Shown piece after piece: positions 57,517 through 64,000 of a stretch of 64,000 nt of DNA (its first letter is position 1; every line of letters begins with the position of its first letter). Below the pieces are notes generated by a model. That model ran no database searches. It was not told the DNA's origin and was given only the letters and a program-made list of their open reading frames with translations. The stretch comes from Neckera pumila (lineage: Eukaryota > Streptophyta > Bryopsida > Hypnales > Neckeraceae): assembly GCA_963969595.1 (NCBI GenBank), contig OZ018418.1, positions 8,189,001-8,253,000 of the forward strand, given 5' to 3'. The translations under genes and the position numbers were made by a program.

Positions 57517-58040
57517 TTTATCTTCAAGTCTAAGATAAAGTAGCTAGGCTGTAGGAAATCATTCCATTGGTTTATCTTTGAATCTAAGATAAAATAGTTA
57601 GACATTAGGAAATCATTCTGTTGATTTATCTTTGAATCTAAGATAATATATTCTAAATATAGGAAATTATTCCAATGGTTTATTTTTGAGTCTAAGATAA
57701 AATAATCAAACTATAGGAAATCTTTCTACTGGTTTATCTTTGAATCTAAGATAAAATAGTTAGACATTAGGAAATCATTCTGTTGATTTATCTTTGAATC
57801 TAAGATAATATACTCTGAATATAGGAAATTATTCCAATGGTTTATTTTTGAGTCTAAGATAAAATAATTAGACTATAGGAAATCTTTCTACTGGTTTATC
57901 TTTGAATCTAAGATAAAATAGTCAGACTTTAAGAATGGTTCCCACTATTTTTTTGACTCTGAGATAATATAATCATACTATAAGAATGGTTCTCACTGAT
58001 TCTTTAACTCTAAGATAAAACAATCATATTGTAAGTTATT
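57517..58040. repeat. 54-bp palindrome-bearing tandem repeat with 162-bp trimer order
   Basis: Units start with TTTATCTT(T)GAATCTAAG at 57517, 57571, 57625, 57679, 57733 and so on, 54 bases apart. Units three apart (57571, 57733, 57895) are nearly identical, so the array has a 162-base trimer structure. Each unit contains the island 3 palindrome (TTATCTTTGAATCTAAGATA). The last units are diverged (GGTTCCCACT type) and end near 58040. Confidence 0.95.
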
Positions 58041-58922
58041 TGTCAGCAAAGCGCATTCTACTTATGGTGATTAAGTAACTCATTCAGAGTTAGGGGCATC
58101 ATTCAAAACTACCTTAACAGTTCAGGTGTGTCTTTGAAGGCCTTATTCATTAAATTGAGACAATATGGTCATTTTGAGACTTTGAAAATAAGCGTGTGAA
58201 GCTCTATTGAAGTAGTAGTTGGTAAACACAAAATAAATAGAGCCTTGCTTACAGTAATGATAGAAATTACTGAACACGATAAGGCATGTGACTTAAAAAC
58301 AAGATAGCGGAATTACAGAGATAAATCAAAACAATAGAATCATTTGCTACTCAAGTACTTGGGAAATAGAAAAGCGAGCAAATTTACATTCAGTAAGCTC
58401 CTTTAAAATGAACTTCATCTGAATTGAATGAATTATAAACCTTTGAATTTGTAAAGTCTATGTGACTGTGTAGAAACAAAGAGGCTCATTGTACATAAAG
58501 CTCTCAACTCTTTTGAATCATTTTCTTTGTATGATATTTACCATATTATTAATAGTAAATGAGGGTCAGAAGCAGAGTGCTTCAAAATTTATTCTAAATT
58601 CACTAAGCATTTCTATTGGCTATACAATTGCCCTTCTCTGCCTCCAACGTTTTTTGTTTCTTGAATGCTTTGAAGATATCCTTGCGCCAAGAAAGATAGT
58701 GCAGTGCACCTCCAACTTGCACACTTTGAGATCCAATGTCCATCCGCTTCGGCTTGCAAGTGCTTTGCTGAACCTCGGAGGACAGAAAGCGCTTTGAACC
58801 CTCTGTGCGGCAGCCTTGGTAGCAACTTATTGACATTGTTTATATAAAGATAACGCTTGTATCCAATTGATTTAGAGTCCAAAGATCGTCGATGGTCTCA
58901 AAGATACTTTTGTTTGTAGACA
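58041..58922. other. No firm gene
   Basis: A minus-strand frame at 58836-58603 (VQVGGALHYLSWRKDIFKAF) could be part of a broken exon linked to the tail at 58.9-59.3 kb, but I cannot confirm it. Confidence 0.35.
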
Positions 58923-59336
58923 CTATTTGTAGATGGCAACTGCTTGGCTCAAACAAACAACAAAGGAAAATGAGGCGCAATCAGACAAGTATTGTGCACT
59001 CTTGGAATTGCCCCCATGCCTAGCCACCAACTCCAAACCAGTTACGTCGATAGTTGGTCGGGCTGGCGGCATAGGAACACCACCATCCTCAAGGCAAAGA
59101 TCTTCCGGAGCTTTGTCGACGGGAAGTTTGAGTCTCCAATTCGTCGCGGCTTCCATCCAAAGAGTGGGCAAGTACAAACAGTTTTGATTCAAGGATGCCC
59201 TTTTCAAAGGGGATGGTGAGCAGGAGGGGGTCCGGATCAATCCTTGACTTGGGGGACTGTCCACAATGCCATCCTCTAGATCCTCCCTATAGAAGTTGAT
59301 GGCCACGGATGCAGCGTCCTCCGCAATGCGCATCAT
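58923..59336 (-). pseudogene. FCP1-like protein tail fragment
   Basis: The minus-strand frame of 137 codons has LEDGIVDSPPSQGLIRTP, CSPSPLKRASLNQNC and LCLEDGGVPMPPARPTID. The first two parts match the tail exon of island 1 (MEDGVVDSLPNGAPRLPK, CSPSPLRCKD). The phosphatase domain itself is absent. It ends about 50 bases from the edge of the right LTR copy. It is a fragment of another island of the class, possibly of island 3 after rearrangement. Confidence 0.55.
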
Positions 59337-59386
59337 GTATGGTTTGGATAAAAGGGATGGTCTAGTACTCCCTCCGGCAAATGCGC

Positions 59387-62300
59387 AATAGAAGACAATT
59401 TTAACTTGTTTCTAAACTAAATAGTTTTACCTTAGAGATATTACTTCTACACTTGTTGTAGTAAAAATGTAATTACTTTTGACTTCTTGATGTAAGGTAA
59501 TTTACTGATGAATTTTGACCGTGTCGGTTCATCAAAATTCTTATGTAATTCTTTTTTACCTTAAGTTCCTAATTTTTTACTTTTTAGTTAATTGGTTTTA
59601 CTGATGAATTTTGACCGTGTCGGTTCATCAAAATTCTTATGTAATTTTTTTTTACTTTCTACTTCTAATGTGAATTGGTTTTACTATCAATATTTGATTT
59701 TTATCTTATAGATAAAATAAAAGTACTTTTGACTTCCTTGATAAAAGTTACTTTACAATTGAATTTTGACCGTTATCCGGTTCACCAAAATTCTTCCGTA
59801 TTTCTTTTTTACTTTGGAAATTTGGAAACTACTTCTACTTTGATCTTTGGTTTTACTTTTACTTCAAATTTAAATAACCTAAAAGAAATTCTATTGGTTA
59901 ATATCTATTTTTTCCTTCTTACTTTTATTACTATTTCCTATTCAAAATAAATGTTGGGAATTTCTAGTACGAAAGCTATTTGCAAATTATGTTAAATTCT
60001 TAATAACTTGAGTCAATTTTCTATTGTAAATTTTTAACTCCTTGATAAATTGGTTTCGGATAATTCTTTCTAATTTGTTTTCTAATTTCTATCTTCATTT
60101 CAAGTTTCTTTTAACCTTTTGGAATTTTTATCCTATTCCTAATTGCAGTTGTTTTCTAGAAGCTATTCAAATTTCCTATCTAATTTTAAGTTTCAATTCC
60201 TATTTCTTGTGGTTCTTTATGTTCTAAATTGCATTCCAACTTCTTAATTCTACAATGTTAATCCTAATTAACAATCCTAATCTAATTTACTAATTTGCAC
60301 AATTAAATAACAAAACAATAAAAGAAAGGATTTCTAAAAACTTACTCCAAAAATTGCGGATTCGATGATGCCATCCTCGTTTACCGTCATCGTGACCTCG
60401 TTGTAGTCGAAGGTAGCGTCCATGTCGTCTTTTCTTTTCTTTTCTTCAATATAAGAAAAAACCGATTCTTTTCGTATTTTCTATTCTTTTCTTTTTTCTT
60501 TATACTTTTCTTTTTTTTTGGAGATATTTTTGAAAACAAATCTAATTCTATCAAATCTAACCAAATGAAACTTTTGCTAATGACGTAAAAGTCAATCAAT
60601 TAAGAAATAAACTTTGTCGAGTTTTTCCTACTAATAATAATTTGGAAACAATTTCCAAAGTCAAACTATCCTTTATTTCTTTTTTTCTCCATCTTTTTCT
60701 TCTAATCTAATTAAAAACGTGGCTGATAAAGTCAACTATGCTTGGTTAGAAGCCTAATATTGACTTTTTTGGGTCTCCAAATCCTTACTTCTATAACTAT
60801 CCAAATTCTAAACTTTGTGAAGTATTCTGTTGCAACAACTTGAGAGACAAGTGCTTCTAGTTCCCAAATGTTTAAAAGTGAGATCCAGAACAGGATGATT
60901 GCAACTCAGATGGTTTGTTCATTTTGTTTTTTCAAGAGAATCTAATCTGTTTAGAGAGTTGCAGCTCCAACCGGGTGAAGAGACCAGATGACCTGGTTGA
61001 CTTTGAGGACCTGGATGTAAGGTAAGCTCCCTCCCTTTGATGCTTGATCTGGCCACTTGTGCTTTGAGATGCTTTGGTGCTCTGAAGTGGGCTGATTTGG
61101 CTTCAAGAGGAATTGGGGATAATTCTGGTTTTGGAAGAAAAAAACAAACTAGCTTCAACTGGAACTAGGGATAATCTGCTTTGGAAAGAAAGTAACTGGC
61201 TAATTTTCTTGGCAGGACTCAACTCCAGACTCTGAGATTTGAAGGAAACTAGGACTGGAAAGACAATTCTAAATCCTCCTTCTCCCTTTTTCTCTAAAAA
61301 TTAGACTAACCCCTCTTGGTAATTTTTTCTAGTTCAAGGAAAAAAGGGGTTGGACACCCAGCATGTATGGATGTTCAAGGTGGATCGGCCCACAGTCTAC
61401 AACTGCCTGCCTTGGGGACCAATCTAATGTTCAATGAATGTGTATTGGCTACCTTGATTGGCCCCGTGCTCTGTGCACAGACTTCCGACCAGCTGGACTG
61501 CCAGTTGCTTGGCCTGTCGGGCTTGCTGGGTAGTTCGATTGTCTTGGCCGGTACCGGCTTGGTTTTCTTGTTGGTTCTGGTTCTGGTTCTGGTTTTCTGG
61601 ATTTCCTAAAAAATCCACCCTGGCTGTTGCTCGCCAATCTCGGTCTCCTTTTAGGGACCCCTTCAAACAAAACCAAGACGGAATATTAGTACCACAAACA
61701 AAGCTTTGCTGTATCGGGGGTTAGCCCAAAAATACGGGAATGAAAGTTTGTTTAAAAATCAAAGCTTCGCCGTTTAGAGGATTAGCCCCAAAATTCTAGC
61801 GAGATTTTGCAAGAGTTTAGTTCTACATGGAACAACAAGAGTCTTGAATCCAACTCCAGGTTTCTCCAAATAAAAAAATAGACTTGGACTACTTATTCCA
61901 CATCAAGGCTTTAGGGGGATTTTCACAAACCAAAAGGTGGGAAATCCCACACAAGAAGCTCAATGGAATGATTGTTAGTAAATGCAAGAATTTGAATATA
62001 ATAAGGCAAACTCCAGAGGATTCACACTACCGGCATAGCCGAGACTTGGTGTGAATGTCTTTGGGATTAATACACAAAGACTTGAAATTGATCAAAGCTT
62101 TAAAAATGTTCAAAAAACAATAAAGTAAGCAAACTTCTCAAAGGGACCCCAACGTCCTTTGAAGTAAGCAACAAAGACTCATAATAGCTTGAAAACACAA
62201 AGAGATCTTGAATTGAATTGAAACAAAAGAGTTTTTTGGCAAAATACCAAAACTTTTGACAATGTGGCTGCGTATGGCGCAAATAACAAAATGCAAAAGG

Positions 62301-64000
62301 GTGTGAAGTGAGGGGAGGGGGAGGCCTTATATACTTGCTCAAGGACTCACCTTCCCCCTCAATTTCCTTATTCTACTTCCTAGGTAACTTCAAATTTACT
62401 AATTAAAATTCTACACTACTGCTGTGATCACTCTAACTTTTGGAGAAATGCTCCAAACTCTAAACCAATTGCACCATTGTCTTTAGAAGACCCAAATTAG
62501 TCTGCGGATCTCTTTACCCCCTATTTCCAGGCCGTTTTGTATGTAAAAACCAACGTTCAGCATATCGCTTAAAAGGGTAAAAACCCAATTGTTGAAGATA
62601 ATTTAATCTTCAAGTTTTGACTGGCCAGGGTTGTCGAGGTGGTCCAAGATAGTAAGAAAAGAGTTGATGTTGACTCCAATCAAAATTCGGGAGCTCTTGG
62701 TGTGCTGGTCAAAGTAACGAATCTCTTAAAATCCGTCAAAATTCTGTTAGTGCTGCCGGTTCTGGTACTTGTTGGGGTTAGAATGTGATGGAATTTGGTC
62801 GGGCGCTTTACTAGCACTAAACATTCTATCCTAATTTTTAGTGGAATTTTATCGCCACTTTGGGATTTTCTAGGAATTTTCTAATGCGTAAAAACACAAT
62901 CGACTTCCCAGGGAGTCATTTCCGCAATTCAAAAAATTATGAAACTTTTTGGGCAACTTCTAAGACGTTCCCAAATGCCATGTGCAAACTTACAACTTCT
63001 TTTGCACTAATCTAAGGAGTGTGTGATTTACAACCTTCCAGCTTAATTCCCACCCGGGGGGAAATCATTCTGAATATAAGTTAATTCCCTCGGGGGGGGG
63101 GGAATCATTTTTGATCAAGAGAATCTAGCCCTCCAGCTTCTTCCTCATGATCTTGGCAAGTTTCTGGGTTAAAACCTCAGTTTTTGGCCCGCAAATCGCT
63201 TGTAATCTTGGTTTATGGTTTTACCTGGACTGGTACATGACTTCTTTTATATCCTCTATTTTCTATCCTAAATATTTCACATGCCCTTCAAAAGTCTATT
63301 TCTAGATGGTTTTGTGGCTTGGTCATCAGGCTTAATTCCACCTAAATTGTCAAATGTTCTCTCAATTGCTTAAATAGACTTAATATTAGCTCATAGTAGT
63401 AATTAGAGTGGTTCCGGGTTTTTCGGTCAAATCATATTTCATTTATAGGGATTTCCTCCAAATATCACGTAAACATTCTTATACTATCTTTTTAACCCTA
63501 ATTAACCCTAAATATGAGCAAAAAGCAAAAAAAAGAAAATTTTGAGGTTCAAGTGCTAACTTGAGGCTCACATATGGCGGCCATCTACAATACGATTAGA
63601 AATCATAAAAACCCTAAATCTCTTACTATCGCTATGTTGGGCTCATGGTCAATTTTTCTCTATCACTCGGTGAAAAAAAATTTGAACAAGGATAGTTCAA
63701 TCACGTACAAATGTGAAGATATTTGATGTGTCAAGAATAATTCTTGGACAAGTATCTAAATGTGGACCTAAGAACCTTGATGGTTCCTATTTTCACTCTT
63801 TGGTTCATTAATTTATCTGAAATAATTTTTTCGTGGTTTCCCATCCACCTCAGTCGGAGCTGACTTGGATCTATAGAAAATTAAAGATAAAAATCCATCC
63901 TTCCGCCTCAATTGGAGCTGACTTGGACTAAGAGGGAGGTAGAAAATAAGGTAAGGAAATCCCTATCCTTTTTTGACTAGCAAACTTGAACCTATAGATA
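59387..64000 (-). mobile_element. Right long terminal repeat (5' LTR) of the Gypsy element, cut by the window end
   Basis: Matches 5800-10503 in the same orientation from AATAGAAGA at 59387 to the last base. The same inner units are present (GATGAATTTTGACC near 59506 and 59601). The part matching about 7.3-8.1 kb is the least similar. The counterpart of 5384-5800 is missing, and no primer-binding site is visible just below 59387, so this edge is truncated or rearranged. For a minus-strand element this copy is the 5' LTR. The outer end and target duplication would lie beyond 64000. Confidence 0.75.

Noticed and set aside
57517..58040. CRISPR-like look of regularly spaced 54-base repeats
   Set aside because: The whole unit is repeated with no unique spacers and a trimer order; the setting is a plant genome. 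It is a tandem repeat.
60387..61724. Small frames inside the right LTR (for example 61316-61609 and 61424-61676)
   Set aside because: They are not conserved in the left LTR copy and come from low-complexity GGTTCT repeats.

Overview
The window looks like repeat-rich, AT-rich nuclear DNA of a land plant with a large genome. The signs are a Ty3/Gypsy retroelement with unusually long terminal repeats, many AAACCCTA boxes at gene-like 5' ends, short introns with GT/AG borders, and multi-exon genes broken by frameshifts. The DUF7869-type transposase-like gene resembles, from memory, proteins of ferns and lycophytes, so a seed-free vascular plant or a gymnosperm is my guess; the species cannot be told. 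I see no intact ordinary host gene, no tRNA or rRNA gene and no CRISPR array.

Layout. 1-2.8 kb: nothing but a 57-bp tandem repeat. 2.8-5.4 kb: a promoter-like stretch and fragments of a spliced gene. 5.4-10.9 kb: a long repeat that returns in the same orientation at 59.4-64.0 kb, read here as the two LTRs of one Gypsy element on the minus strand. Its decayed pol lies at 16.1-10.9 kb, and the 43 kb between pol and the right LTR is filled with other elements. An inverted LTR fragment sits at 44.6-45.1 kb.

The filling is three gene islands of one unusual type. Island 1 (17.9-36.4 kb) has a minus-strand ParB-like/DNA-methyltransferase-like pseudogene and an FCP1-like (HAD) pseudogene, diverging from a plus-strand DUF7869 transposase-like pseudogene. 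Island 2 (about 16.1-17 kb plus 36.8-43.4 kb) has a plus-strand ParB-like/methyltransferase-like pseudogene. Island 3 (45.4-58.1 kb) has a minus-strand homologue of the island 1 methyltransferase gene. A further FCP1-like tail lies at 58.9-59.3 kb.

Each island carries its own about 20-bp palindrome, scattered in introns and at the 5' sides of its genes: AGGTCGAGTCGACCT in island 1, CTCCTCGRAATTYGAGGAG in island 2 and TATCTTTGANTCAAAGATA in island 3. Islands 1 and 3 also share an AT-rich centre holding a 172-178-bp satellite family, and each centre holds one TTAA-flanked piggyBac-like miniature element. My reading is a family of large plant DNA transposons with a divergent gene pair (ParB-methyltransferase on one side, DUF7869 transposase on the other) and a family-specific palindromic recognition sequence. 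All copies here are decayed. The nesting model (Gypsy containing island 2 containing island 1, with island 3 alongside) is inference.
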